Notes under the pieces: model-generated
The model's database searches: none
The model's input: the letters and a program-made list of their open reading frames with translations, nothing else
What the model was told of the DNA's origin: nothing
NCBI GenBank assembly: GCA_903842065.1
Contig: CAIMKZ010000013.1
Coordinates: 124,001 to 188,000, forward strand
DNA: 64,000 nt
From: an uncultured Acidobacteriaceae bacterium
Lineage (GTDB): Bacteria > Acidobacteriota > Terriglobia > Terriglobales > Acidobacteriaceae
Direction: 5' to 3'
Program-made: the position numbers and the translations under genes
In this document: positions 18,771 to 29,875 of the stretch, piece after piece
Position numbering within the stretch: position 1 is the first letter of the stretch
How the letters are laid out: each line of letters starts with the position of its first letter

Positions 18771-21700
18771 ATGAGAAAGTTGAACTGCATGCTGCTGGCG
18801 GCCACGGTGGTCGCTGTGCTGTCGATCTCGTTTATAGGGCTTTTGACGCCGCTACACGCGCAAAGCTCCTTCGGATCGATCGTGGGCAACGTCGCCGACC
18901 CAAGCGGCGCAATTGTGCCGGGAGCCAAAGTCACAATCACCAACATCGGAACCAACGAAAAGCGCGAAGTGGCCTCGGACGCGGCCGGCAACTACCGCGT
19001 CATAAGCCTGATGCCGGCCAGCTACAAGCTGGATGTGGAAAAGCCCGGGTTCAAGCACTTTACCCGGCCCGCGGTAGTCGTAAGCGTTGGAGGCGAGACG
19101 CGTATCGACGTTTCCATGGCGGTGGGCGCTGCAACTGAAACCGTGCAGGTAACCTCTGAGACGCCGCTGCTCCAGACCGAGTCGGGCGCGGTGAGCGAAG
19201 CCGTCGAAGGCCAGCGCGTGCAGGAGATGCCGCTCAACGGCCGCAACACCATGAACCTGCTTGCCCTGACCCCCGGCGTCGTGGCCGGCACTCCCTCCGG
19301 AGCCAGCGCCCTCAACATGGGCACCCACACACAGATGGGAACCTGGGCCGACTACTCCGTCAGCGGCGGATTCACGGGCGCCAGCGCCATGTACCTTGAC
19401 GGCGGGACGCTGAACATTCTTGGCGGCAATGCGGTCCTCTTCATTCCCACGCAGGATGCCACCCAGGAGTTCCGCGTCATGAGTTCGGGCATCAGCCCTG
19501 AGTTCGGCCGCTTCGGTGGTGGCGTAGTCACCATGGCCACCAAGAGCGGCACCAACCAGTGGCACGGCTCGGTCTACGAGTACTTTCGCAACAAGGTCCT
19601 GAACGCCAACAACTTCTTCTCCAACCGTTCCGGCGTCAAGCGCGGCAACTGGAATCAGGATCAGTACGGCGTTACTCTGGCCAATCCCATCTTGAAAGAC
19701 AAGCTCTTCTCGTTCTTCTCCTGGGAGGGCTTCCGCTTGCTCGTCGGCGTCCCGGGCGCAACCAACGTGCCCACTGCCGCCATGCGCGCCGGCACCTTCA
19801 ACTCGGCCATTCACGATCCGTTGGCGACTCAGCTGAGCCGCTCGAACTGCGTCACTACGCCGCAGGTGGGTACTTGGCAGATCAGCCCGACCTGTTTTGA
19901 CGTCACGGCCAACAACATGGTCAACGTCATCAAGTATTGGCCCGATCCCTTGCAGCCGGGCAATGCCAACTCCAACTACCAGAACACGCCCTCGACCGGA
20001 AACAACGCCGACCAGTACACCGAGCGCATCGACTGGAACCTGAGTGACAAGCAGCGGCTCTTTGCCCGCTACACCTACTGGGGACAGACTGATCTGCCCT
20101 ACAACCAGCTGGGCAACTTCACCAAGAACGCTTACAGCCACAACCGCTCGACTCAAGGCGTACTGGGCGATACCTACACCATCAACCAATCCACCATTTT
20201 AGATGTGCGCTTGGCCTTCGATCGCCAGTTCACCGACAACCAGCCCGGCACACTGGGCAGCGATCTGGCCCCGCTGGGCGGCGCATGGGGATCACTCCAG
20301 AGCCAGATGAACCCCAAGTACATGCCCGGACCGCACGTGCTTGGCGCAGGCAATCTCTATCCGTTCTTTGGAATGAACGTGGACTCCTGGGCGTGGGGCA
20401 ACGTCTACGATCTCGGCTTCAGCCTGAGCAAGATGGCGGGCAGCCACAGCCTGAAGGTAGGTGGCGAGATCCGCCTCTCTGACCAGAACGCACCGGGCTT
20501 CACGCTGCAAGGCGGCGGCTTCTTCCTCTTCCTCGGCATGCCGTGGCTCTCCGGCAACAACTTTGCGGACTTCCTGTTTGGAACTCCCTTCCAGGGTGCG
20601 GTCACCAAGGTTTCGCCCAGCAGCAGCTACAACTGGTACCAGGGCTACTATGTGGCCGACACCTGGCAGGTCAACCGCAAGCTGACGCTCAACTACGGCT
20701 TGCGCTGGGAACTGCCCGGTTCGGTTGCCGAGAGGCACGACAAGACCACGGTGCTGCTGCCCACAACGCCTGACGCAACGCTTGGCGCAAAGGGCGGACT
20801 GGCCCTCGTCAACTCCACCAAGTACCCGTCGCGCAACGTCACCGACGTCAAGTACGCGGTGTTTGCTCCTCGTCTCGGCTTTGCCTATCGCATCAACAAT
20901 TCGACCGTTGTTCGCGGTGGCTACGGCATGACTTTCCTGCCTCCGGATATGGCCGGCGTCATGTCCAACAGCTCGCCTGTTGGCAGCATGACGACAAGTT
21001 GGAACAACCTGCCCTTCGGATCTACCGCACTTGGACCGGGCAAGTTCTCCCGCCTCAGCGATCCATTCTCTTCGACCGGTATCCTGGCGCCTCCAGGACG
21101 CACCAACCTCACTGGCTGGACGAGCATCCTGGCCGGTCAGGCGATCAGTGCCCCGATTCCGCACCAGTCGCTGGCCAGCACGCAGCAGTGGAACCTGAGT
21201 ATCGGCCGCCAGTTCGCGGGCGAACTGCTTGTCGAGGCCGGCTACAACGGCTCCACCAGCAGCCATCTGCCCACCACGCAGAGCTACGACGAACTGGCCA
21301 AGCAGTACTGGACCGCGTCGCTTGCCACACAGGCAAACACCCCCTACGGAACCTCGTACACCAACGTGACCGACAGCGCCGCAATGGTGGGCGATGCAAC
21401 CTACAACCAGGGCACGCTGAAGGTCGAGAAGCGCTTCAAGTCCGGCGGCGTCATCTCCGGAAACTACACCTACTCCAAGAGTCTGGCCGATGTGGAATCC
21501 AGCAGCGGCGGAGGGTTTGGAAACGGCGCGCAGGCGGTTCCGAACACAGGCAACTTCATCGGATACGGCCCGCAGGACTCGCAGAACCTCAGGGGCGGGG
21601 AGTACGCGCTGTCGAGCTTCGATGTGCGCCATCGCGTCATCGCCAGCTATGTGATGAATCTGCCCTTTGGCGAAGGCCAGCAGTGGGCCCACTACAACGG

Positions 21701-22187
21701 CATCGGCGGCGCAGCGGTCTCCGGCTGGAGCGTCAATGGAATCGTCAACTTCCAGAAGGGCTTCCCGATGTCGTTCAACCAGACGTCCAACAACACGCTG
21801 ACCGGCTTCGGCTACGGTACCATCCGGCCCAACAAGGTGGCCGGTTGCAACCCGGCAATCTCCGGCACGGGCAAGAACCGCCTGAACAAGTGGTTCAATA
21901 CCGCCTGCTACACGGTGGCCCCGGACTACTCGCTGGGCAACGAACCGCGCACCGATCCAAAGGTGCGTACGGACGGCATGGCCAACTGGGATCTTTCGGT
22001 GTTGAAGTCGACCAAGATTCACAACAACATCAACGCCCAGTTCCGCGCCGAGTTCTTCAACCTCTTCAACCATCCGCAGTTCGCCGCTCCGCAGAACTCC
22101 GCCAACGACGCAACGAACTTCGGCGTTGTGATTGCCCAGATGAACAATCCGCGTCTGGTCCAGTTCAGCCTGCGCATCAACTTTTAA
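18771..22187 (+). CDS. Oar-like TonB-dependent outer-membrane receptor with carboxypeptidase-regulatory-like domain
   Basis: A 1138-residue outer-membrane transporter. A signal peptide (residues 1-31, ending LHAQ) leads to a CarboxypepD_reg/Ig-like domain (GSIVGNVADPSGAIVPGAKV to about 115), a plug domain (LNGRNTMNLLALTPGV and the TKSGTNQWHGSVYEYFRN segment), then a long beta-barrel ending in an aromatic C-terminal strand LVQFSLRINF, the sorting signal for outer-membrane proteins. The layout matches Myxococcus Oar and the greatly expanded acidobacterial receptors. Ligand unknown; oligosaccharides, peptides or iron chelates are possible. The PepSY protein downstream leans to iron or copper. 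Confidence 0.92.
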   Translation: MRKLNCMLLAATVVAVLSISFIGLLTPLHAQSSFGSIVGNVADPSGAIVPGAKVTITNIGTNEKREVASDAAGNYRVISLMPASYKLDVEKPGFKHFTRPAVVVSVGGETRIDVSMAVGAATETVQVTSETPLLQTESGAVSEAVEGQRVQEMPLNGRNTMNLLALTPGVVAGTPSGASALNMGTHTQMGTWADYSVSGGFTGASAMYLDGGTLNILGGNAVLFIPTQDATQEFRVMSSGISPEFGRFGGGVVTMATKSGTNQWHGSVYEYFRNKVLNANNFFSNRSGVKRGNWNQDQYGVTLANPILKDKLFSFFSWEGFRLLVGVPGATNVPTAAMRAGTFNSAIHDPLATQLSRSNCVTTPQVGTWQISPTCFDVTANNMVNVIKYWPDPLQPGNANSNYQNTPSTGNNADQYTERIDWNLSDKQRLFARYTYWGQTDLPYNQLGNFTKNAYSHNRSTQGVLGDTYTINQSTILDVRLAFDRQFTDNQPGTLGSDLAPLGGAWGSLQSQMNPKYMPGPHVLGAGNLYPFFGMNVDSWAWGNVYDLGFSLSKMAGSHSLKVGGEIRLSDQNAPGFTLQGGGFFLFLGMPWLSGNNFADFLFGTPFQGAVTKVSPSSSYNWYQGYYVADTWQVNRKLTLNYGLRWELPGSVAERHDKTTVLLPTTPDATLGAKGGLALVNSTKYPSRNVTDVKYAVFAPRLGFAYRINNSTVVRGGYGMTFLPPDMAGVMSNSSPVGSMTTSWNNLPFGSTALGPGKFSRLSDPFSSTGILAPPGRTNLTGWTSILAGQAISAPIPHQSLASTQQWNLSIGRQFAGELLVEAGYNGSTSSHLPTTQSYDELAKQYWTASLATQANTPYGTSYTNVTDSAAMVGDATYNQGTLKVEKRFKSGGVISGNYTYSKSLADVESSSGGGFGNGAQAVPNTGNFIGYGPQDSQNLRGGEYALSSFDVRHRVIASYVMNLPFGEGQQWAHYNGIGGAAVSGWSVNGIVNFQKGFPMSFNQTSNNTLTGFGYGTIRPNKVAGCNPAISGTGKNRLNKWFNTACYTVAPDYSLGNEPRTDPKVRTDGMANWDLSVLKSTKIHNNINAQFRAEFFNLFNHPQFAAPQNSANDATNFGVVIAQMNNPRLVQFSLRINF

Positions 22188-22205
22188 CCGCTGTTCCTCG
22201 CACAA

Positions 22206-22228
22206 CGGGACGCCTATACGGCGTCCCG
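22206..22228 (+). terminator. Hairpin after the TonB receptor
   Basis: CGGGACGCC (22206-22214) and GGCGTCCCG (22220-22228) form a 9-bp perfect stem with a 5-base loop, 18 bases after the receptor stop. It has no T-run. Confidence 0.5.
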
Positions 22229-22388
22229 CCCGCGGGGCTGTCTGGCTCAAAGCATTTCAATGCACTCACCAGCATCTTGCTGGAATCGCGCTTCAGGTGT
22301 CCTGTAGCCTGTATGCTGCTCAATATCTCACTTTCCCGCCTTGCGCGAAGATCAGTCGCGAGGCGCAAATCAGCGAGGGGACCAAGAG

Positions 22389-23612
22389 GTGGAAAAGCTT
22401 AGGTCATCACATAGAATTGCCGGCATCATCGTACTCACCGTTTTGGTCTACCTCAGCATCACTGGCCTGATGGTTCAGTCCATCGACCTGCGCCAGATTT
22501 TTCTTACGCATACCGAGCCGGTCGATCCCGATATCCAGAGCATGCTCGAACGGCAGGGCGGCGAATTCAACATCCTCACCCCGGCGGACAAGTTCGCGCA
22601 GGCGCTGCCCTCTACGCTCGATGCGAATGCGGCGCTCGATAGCGTCGTCAAGTCGGCGCGCGCCACGCTGGGCGCTGCTCCGCTGCGCTTTGTTGAGCTG
22701 CGTATGTTCGCGGGCCGGCTGATCGGCAGCGTACAGACTTCCCAGTTGAACGCCAGCTACGACGTCGCCACCGGCTCCCTGTTGAGGCAATCTCCGGTGC
22801 AGCCTCTCAGGCCGGTTACGTCGATAGACAGGCTGCGCTACCAGATCAAGGCCTATCACCGCCTCACCGTGCTCGGCAACTGGGCGCTGTGGATCAACGT
22901 CGTTGCCGGAGTCGTGCTCTTTATCATGATCTTCACCGGCATAGCTCTCTACCTCAGAATGTGGCGCGAGCGGAAGCGTCAGGGCCTCTCCGGCTTTGTC
23001 TGGGTGGGCGGTCAGGGCAAAAAGGACGACTGGAAGCGCGCCGTCCATCGCTGGGTCGGTCTTTCGGCAGCCGTCTTCCTGCTCGTTGTCGCTTTCAGCG
23101 GTGAGTGGCTGGCATACGAAAGTCTCGTCTTCGGCTACCGGATGCAGCATGCTGCCGAACTGCGCCGCGCCGCCGCGGGCCCGAATGGCCCCGCCGCTCC
23201 CGGAGGCAATCGGACCAACACACCACAACTGCTCAAAGACGCCGATATCCCCGCGCTGCTCGGTGTGACTCTGAACGCGGATCAGCAGGCAGCCGGCGGC
23301 GCTCCCATCAAGGCAATTCGCATCCGGGCCTTCGGCAACGTCCAGCACGGCGTAGTCGTCGCCGGTGATGGCGGCGATACCCGGCAACTCACGTTCAACG
23401 CCCGCACCGGCCAGCCGGTCAGCGGCGATCCCCAGGCCAGCGGAACGGGCTTTCCATGGGGATGGGACGCCCATCAACTCGGCAAAGCCATTCACCGCGG
23501 AAGTTACTTCGGCCTCTGGGCGCGGCTCCTCGACTTCTTCGCCGGTCTGTCGCTGCTCTACCTAAGCATCAACGGCCTGTTCCTCTACATCGACTTCAGG
23601 AAACAGCGGTAG
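22389..23612 (+). CDS. PepSY-associated TM helix protein (PiuB-like)
   Basis: A 407-residue inner-membrane protein with four membrane helices: near the N-terminus (IAGIIVLTVLVYLSITGLMV), near 185 (LWINVVAGVVLFIMIFTGIA), near 230 and at the C-terminus (LSLLYLSINGLFLYIDF). Periplasmic PepSY-like segments lie between the first two and before the last. Such proteins accompany TonB receptors in iron uptake and may reduce or strip the metal; this role is inferred. The start is GTG at 22389 with GAGGGG 8 bases upstream; no ATG is usable. Confidence 0.85.
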   Translation: MEKLRSSHRIAGIIVLTVLVYLSITGLMVQSIDLRQIFLTHTEPVDPDIQSMLERQGGEFNILTPADKFAQALPSTLDANAALDSVVKSARATLGAAPLRFVELRMFAGRLIGSVQTSQLNASYDVATGSLLRQSPVQPLRPVTSIDRLRYQIKAYHRLTVLGNWALWINVVAGVVLFIMIFTGIALYLRMWRERKRQGLSGFVWVGGQGKKDDWKRAVHRWVGLSAAVFLLVVAFSGEWLAYESLVFGYRMQHAAELRRAAAGPNGPAAPGGNRTNTPQLLKDADIPALLGVTLNADQQAAGGAPIKAIRIRAFGNVQHGVVVAGDGGDTRQLTFNARTGQPVSGDPQASGTGFPWGWDAHQLGKAIHRGSYFGLWARLLDFFAGLSLLYLSINGLFLYIDFRKQR

Positions 23613-23630
23613 ACATCGCGATTGAAACCG

Positions 23631-23664
23631 AGCGTCATGCATCCTGATCGGGATGCATGACGCT
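23631..23664 (+). terminator. Strong hairpin terminator after the PepSY gene
   Basis: AGCGTCATGCATCC (23631-23644) pairs perfectly with GGATGCATGACGCT (23651-23664) and is followed by CTTCGTTT. A 14-bp stem. Confidence 0.75.
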
Positions 23665-23701
23665 CTTCGTTTCCGATATCATTCGACCGAGGAGCTTTGA
23701 A

Positions 23702-24481
23702 ATGGATCTCGGTTTGAATGGCAAGCGCGCACTGGTTACCGGCTCAACCACCGGCATAGGATTGGCAATCGCAAAACGGCTCGCCAGCGAAGGCGCGTCG
23801 GTGTGGATCAACGGCCGTGCGCAGTCGCGCGTCGACGCGGCACTCGGCGAAATGACCGCCGGCACAAAGGGCGTCGTTGCCGACCTTGCCACCGCCGAAG
23901 GCGCGGCAAAGCTCTTCGCCGAACTGCCCGCACTCGACATCCTCGTCAACAACCTCGGCATCTTTGAGAACAAGCCCTTCCTTGAGATCGACGACTCTGA
24001 GTGGCGGCGCTTCTTTGAGGTCAACGTCATCAGCGGCGCGCGCGTAACCCGCCACTACCTGCCCGGTATGGTCGAGCGCAAGTGGGGCCGCATCCTTTTT
24101 CTGTCGAGTGAGAGTGGCGTCCAGATACCCGACGAGATGGTCCACTACGGCGTCACCAAGGCGGCCGACATCGCTCTGGCTCGCGGCATCGCCGAGACGG
24201 TGAAGGGAACCGGCGTCACAGTCAACAGCCTGCTCCCCGGCCCCACCATGACCGAAGGCGTGCGCGGCGTTATCGCAGGGATGGCCCGTGACAGCGGCCG
24301 TCCCGCCGAAGAGATCGAGCGCGAATTCGTGCCACTCGTGCGGCCTACGAGCCTCAATCAGCGGCTGGCCTCGGTCGAAGAGGTCTCCGCCATGGCCGCC
24401 TACCTTTGCAGCGAGTTGGCCAGCGCCACTAACGGCGCGCCGATTCGTGTCGACGGCGGAGTGGTCAAGAGCGCTTACTGA
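23702..24481 (+). CDS. SDR-family oxidoreductase
   Basis: A 259-residue classical short-chain dehydrogenase. The cofactor motif is TGSTTGIG (residues 13-20), then NNLG, the catalytic Ser in LFLSSESG, and Tyr-x3-Lys as YGVTK. GAGGAG lies 7 bases before the ATG at 23702. The C-terminus VDGGVVKSAY is typical of the 3-oxoacyl-ACP-reductase-like group, but the substrate is not known. The O-methyltransferase-like gene follows 41 bases on. Confidence 0.88.
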   Translation: MDLGLNGKRALVTGSTTGIGLAIAKRLASEGASVWINGRAQSRVDAALGEMTAGTKGVVADLATAEGAAKLFAELPALDILVNNLGIFENKPFLEIDDSEWRRFFEVNVISGARVTRHYLPGMVERKWGRILFLSSESGVQIPDEMVHYGVTKAADIALARGIAETVKGTGVTVNSLLPGPTMTEGVRGVIAGMARDSGRPAEEIEREFVPLVRPTSLNQRLASVEEVSAMAAYLCSELASATNGAPIRVDGGVVKSAY

Positions 24482-24522
24482 AGAGCGTGACAATCATTTA
24501 TCGAAGATGGAGGTTCTTAAGA

Positions 24523-25188
24523 ATGCGCAGGAACATCGTCTTACTTGGGTTTGCAGTTGTGTGTGGTCTGGCGCTCGTCGCGCAGCAGCGCACATGGTTC
24601 CCGGTTCAGGGCCGTGACTGGTCGCCTGCGCCGCTCGCCGCCAATGATGGAGAAAAGCGCATCCTAGCGGTTCTCGCTACCATAGCATCTCGCGGCGAGA
24701 CCTACCTCAGCGTACCCCAGCGCGATGGCCGCACTCTGCGCCTGCTCACCGAAACGGCCGGCGCAAAGCAGGTCGTTGAGTTCGGCACCTCGACCGGCTA
24801 CTCAGGCCTATGGTTCTCGCTGGCTCTCTCGCGCACCGGAGGCCACCTCACCACCTTCGAGATCGATCACGAACGCGCCACCGAAGCCCGCCAGCACTTT
24901 ACAGAGGCGGGCGTTGCCAACCTCGTAACCGTAGTCGAGGGCGATGCGCACAAGAACCTCGGCCAGATCAAAGGCCCCGTAGATGTCGTCTTCATCGACG
25001 CCGAGAAAGACGGCTACATCGACTACCTCAACAAGATGCTGCCCCTCGTCCGCCCCGGCGGCCTCATCATAGCCCACAACATCGACATGGTCCCCGAATA
25101 CGTAAAGGCCGTGAACGCGAACCCCAACCTCGAAACCATCTTCTATATGGAAGGCGGCGGCATGGGGATCACGCTCAAGAAGATGTAG
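24523..25188 (+). CDS. O-methyltransferase-like class I SAM protein with N-terminal signal or anchor
   Basis: A 221-residue protein. The first 21 residues (RRNIVLLGFAVVCGLALVAQ) are an export signal or anchor, unusual for this family. The SAM-binding motif is VVEFGTSTGYSGLW with the acidic ribose-binding residue in TFEIDHER; motif IV is VDVVFIDAEKDGY, matching the YrrM/COMT-like O-methyltransferases (Methyltransf_24). The start with GGAGG 9 bases before it was chosen over the one at 24487. Target unknown; action on the periplasmic side would lack SAM, so an anchored cytosolic orientation is more likely. Confidence 0.75.
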   Translation: MRRNIVLLGFAVVCGLALVAQQRTWFPVQGRDWSPAPLAANDGEKRILAVLATIASRGETYLSVPQRDGRTLRLLTETAGAKQVVEFGTSTGYSGLWFSLALSRTGGHLTTFEIDHERATEARQHFTEAGVANLVTVVEGDAHKNLGQIKGPVDVVFIDAEKDGYIDYLNKMLPLVRPGGLIIAHNIDMVPEYVKAVNANPNLETIFYMEGGGMGITLKKM

Positions 25189-25224
25189 GAGCAGTTGTTT
25201 CGTTTTTTCGCCATCTCTACAATC

Positions 25225-25284
25225 TGTCATCCTGAGCGTAGGCCGACCGCGCCTGCGGACGGCCGAAGTCGAAGGATCTGCGGC
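25225..25284. repeat. Dispersed TCATCCTGAGCG...GTCGAAGGATCTGCG element
   Basis: The block begins TGTCATCCTGAGCG and ends AGTCGAAGGATCTGCG, with an internal GGCCG/CGGCC palindrome. This phrase is familiar as a dispersed element in acidobacterial genomes. It lies in the gap between the methyltransferase-like and antitoxin-like genes. Only one copy is seen in the window. Confidence 0.5.
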
Positions 25285-25362
25285 TGCTTTTCGACTCAGG
25301 ACAATTGCATCAACGCTAGTCTTGCCTGCGTAATTGGCCGATATGGAATTCAGAGGATACTG

Positions 25363-25665
25363 ATGCCGAGGGAAGCAAAGCAAAAGCGATTTGCAACAGA
25401 AGCCGAAGAGGCCGCATGGTGGGAAGCCAATGCAAGCAACCTGGCTGAGGAGTTTGAAAAGACGATTACGGTAGGACGCGCTCGCGGCGCGACGCTGGTC
25501 GTAACAGGAGATTCGACGGTTGCCAAAATACAGCTACCCGCGAAAGACATCGCCATGTTGCGAAAGCAGGCGAAAAAGCATGAAATGAACTGCCCGCAAT
25601 ACTTAGGTATGCTGCTTCACGATGCGCTGACAAAGGCGGAGAAGGGGAGAAAGTCGGCGGCGTGA
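25363..25665 (+). CDS. BrnA/CopG-like antitoxin, without visible toxin
   Basis: A 100-residue protein. The opening FATEAEEAAWWEAN is the typical N-terminus of BrnA-type antitoxins, and the C-terminal half (KIQLPAKDIAMLRKQAKKH) fits a ribbon-helix-helix DNA-binding domain. BrnA normally neutralises BrnT from an adjacent gene; none of the frames on either side encodes a BrnT-like protein. AGAGGA precedes the ATG at 25363. Either a solitary regulator or a relic of a module. Confidence 0.65.
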   Translation: MPREAKQKRFATEAEEAAWWEANASNLAEEFEKTITVGRARGATLVVTGDSTVAKIQLPAKDIAMLRKQAKKHEMNCPQYLGMLLHDALTKAEKGRKSAA

Positions 25666-25685
25666 GTGGTGTTGTTCTATTAGGA

Positions 25686-26231
25686 CTAAAAGGCATCGAG
25701 TGACCAAACTTCTATTCCGTTTCTTTCAAATTGCTGAAGTCTGGTGAATCCGGGGAAACGTGGCGAGAGAAAGAACACGTACCGAAATTGCTCTTTTCGA
25801 TTGGTGAGCTTCTGCAAATCTGTTTCAAGTTTCTTATTGTTCTTGGGATCAACTGCGGCGAATATTTCCGCGCCAACAAGGCCTGGGTTACAGCTCATAA
25901 TGTCAAGTTCTATTGATGCATTGGCACCAGGGGCTAGCAAGAAACCTTCGGCCTCTGGATGCATCTCCAATAAATGACGCGTTGCTGATAGGGCGGCTAG
26001 AAACGTCCAAGTCTGGTTTATCTGCTCCATTACGTTTAGGGCGTGGCCTGAGATGGGATGAAACCCGCGGGCCTCAAACTTCAATAGAAAAAGCAATTCA
26101 AGCGCGTCAAGATCATGGCCTGTGATGTATCTCTGGACGTTAGCAGCGGCGTCACGTACGAGATCTACATAGCGTTCAATATCTGAAACGTTGTATACCT
26201 GCAGGCAGCCTGATCCGTTCTTCATGAGCAC
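25686..26231 (-). CDS. Hypothetical protein, possible nuclease-like fold
   Basis: A 181-residue protein I do not recognise. The N-terminal half is helical (DIERYVDLVRDAAANVQRYI); the C-terminal half has IELDIMS, then GAEIFAAVDPKNNKKLETDL and RYVFFLSPRF. The order acidic strand, Glu-containing strand, Lys-rich helix vaguely recalls PD-(D/E)xK nucleases, but the ExK signature is not clean, so this is weak inference. Base composition is lower in GC than the neighbours, which hints at transfer. It is downstream of clpB by 83 bases on the same strand. Confidence 0.6.
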   Translation of the reverse strand: MLMKNGSGCLQVYNVSDIERYVDLVRDAAANVQRYITGHDLDALELLFLLKFEARGFHPISGHALNVMEQINQTWTFLAALSATRHLLEMHPEAEGFLLAPGANASIELDIMSCNPGLVGAEIFAAVDPKNNKKLETDLQKLTNRKEQFRYVFFLSPRFPGFTRLQQFERNGIEVWSLDAF

Positions 26232-26314
26232 ACACTCTTGTCTGCATTGAGATTACTACTCGACAAGGTTATTGCGCCTCGGGCTCGAAGCGCTGCCCGC
26301 CCCACCGCAGGTGG

Positions 26315-28939
<2,625 letters not shown>

Positions 28940-28945
28940 GAATGA

Positions 28946-28980
28946 TAGCTCCTAGCTTCTAGCCTCTAGCTCCTAGCTTG
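28946..28980 (-). repeat. Five heptamer repeats in the clpB leader
   Basis: On the plus strand TAGCTCC, TAGCTTC, TAGCCTC, TAGCTCC and TAGCTTG follow one another. In the clpB transcript each unit reads GGAGCTA, GAGGCTA or GAAGCTA, so each holds a Shine-Dalgarno-like purine core. The last GGAG lies about 9 bases before the ATG and is the probable ribosome site. Confidence 0.75.
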
Positions 28981-29050
28981 ATCCTGCCGGAAGCCTGCGT
29001 CTAGTGGCTTTCAAGTGAATTTGAGTTTCCTGTTTCGATTCCGAAAGCAG

Positions 29051-29085
29051 AACGCGCTGGGAATCAAAAAGACCCCCAGCGCGTT
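29051..29085 (-). terminator. Hairpin after hsp20
   Basis: AACGCGCTGGG (29051-29061) and CCCAGCGCGTT (29075-29085) are perfectly complementary over 11 bp, 60 bases beyond the hsp20 stop and upstream of clpB. Confidence 0.55.
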
Positions 29086-29145
29086 TCAGACCGTTAAGCC
29101 GGCTTCCGCGAACACCCGATGGAAGCTAGTTGCTAACAGCTGCCG

Positions 29146-29598
29146 TTACGCCGCCAACTGCTTTCCCACGCTCACCTTGATCTGCTTGGGCTGCGCTTCG
29201 GCCTTCTTTTTCAGTTCGAGCTTCAGCACTCCGGCGTTGTACTCGGCCTTGACGTTCTCCGTGTCCACAGTCGTGGGCAGAGTAAAGGCGCGGAAGAAGC
29301 TTCCGTAGCGGCGCTCAATGCGATGGAAGTTCTCCTCCTTCTCTTCCTTGCCGAACTTGCGCTCGCCCTTTACGGTAAGCGTGTTGTTTTCCACGCTCAC
29401 GTCGAGGTCGCCCTCCTCAATGCCCGGAACTTCGAGCTTGAGAACGACTGTTTTTTCGTCCTCATAGATGTCGACGGCCGGCACAAAGCTGGCGGTGGTC
29501 AACGCGCTCTCGCCTTCGTTGAAGTCGCGGAAGAGGGAGTTGAGGCGGTTCTGAAGTGAATGAACTTCCCGGAAGGGGTCCCAACGAGTGATAGCCAT
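29146..29598 (-). CDS. Small heat-shock protein Hsp20/IbpA-type
   Basis: A 150-residue holdase. The alpha-crystallin domain runs from about 42 to 135 (DIYEDEKTVVLKLEVPG ... NAGVLKLELKKK), with the A-G-V-L-K-L signature, and the tail contains IKV, the I-x-I/V anchoring motif. It opens with ITRWDPFREV, usual for bacterial class A Hsp20s. It keeps unfolded proteins soluble for ClpB/DnaK; clpB is the next gene. Its leader is AT-rich. Confidence 0.95.
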   Translation of the reverse strand: MAITRWDPFREVHSLQNRLNSLFRDFNEGESALTTASFVPAVDIYEDEKTVVLKLEVPGIEEGDLDVSVENNTLTVKGERKFGKEEKEENFHRIERRYGSFFRAFTLPTTVDTENVKAEYNAGVLKLELKKKAEAQPKQIKVSVGKQLAA

Positions 29599-29875
29599 AA
29601 TGATCCTCCATATACATCGAAGAGTTGATGGGCGGGTGGTTTAATCCCAGCCTTCAATTGATCTAATTAAAACTATAGCATAAGTGATTCATAAAAAGTG
29701 AGCGTATAGGACTAATATAATGAATTGTCCTGATTAACTTGTTTTTATTCAATGATTTGAATCATGAAAATTTTCTCTTTGCGGGGCTTGACCGCCTTTG
29801 CTGACCGCTGACTGGAGCGATCAGCCAGCACCCCATCGCTGTTCCTGCAGGAGTCGTGCCGATAGAATAAAAGCA
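29599..29875. promoter_or_regulatory. AT-rich divergent intergenic region with possible hsp20 promoter
   Basis: The stretch 29660-29770 is markedly AT-rich against its surroundings. On the minus strand TGCTATAGT (29672-29680) resembles an extended -10, about 75 bases before the hsp20 start; no good -35 is seen. I looked for a HAIR or CIRCE operator and found none. Confidence 0.35.

Noticed and set aside
18852..22250. Long minus-strand open frames opposite the TonB receptor (446 and 652 codons)
   Set aside because: They are out-of-frame shadows of a high-GC gene; they have no domains and odd composition.
29599..29875. HspR (HAIR) or CIRCE heat-shock operator before hsp20 and clpB
   Set aside because: No CTTGAG-N-CTCAAG or TTAGCACTC-N9-GAGTGCTAA match in either leader.
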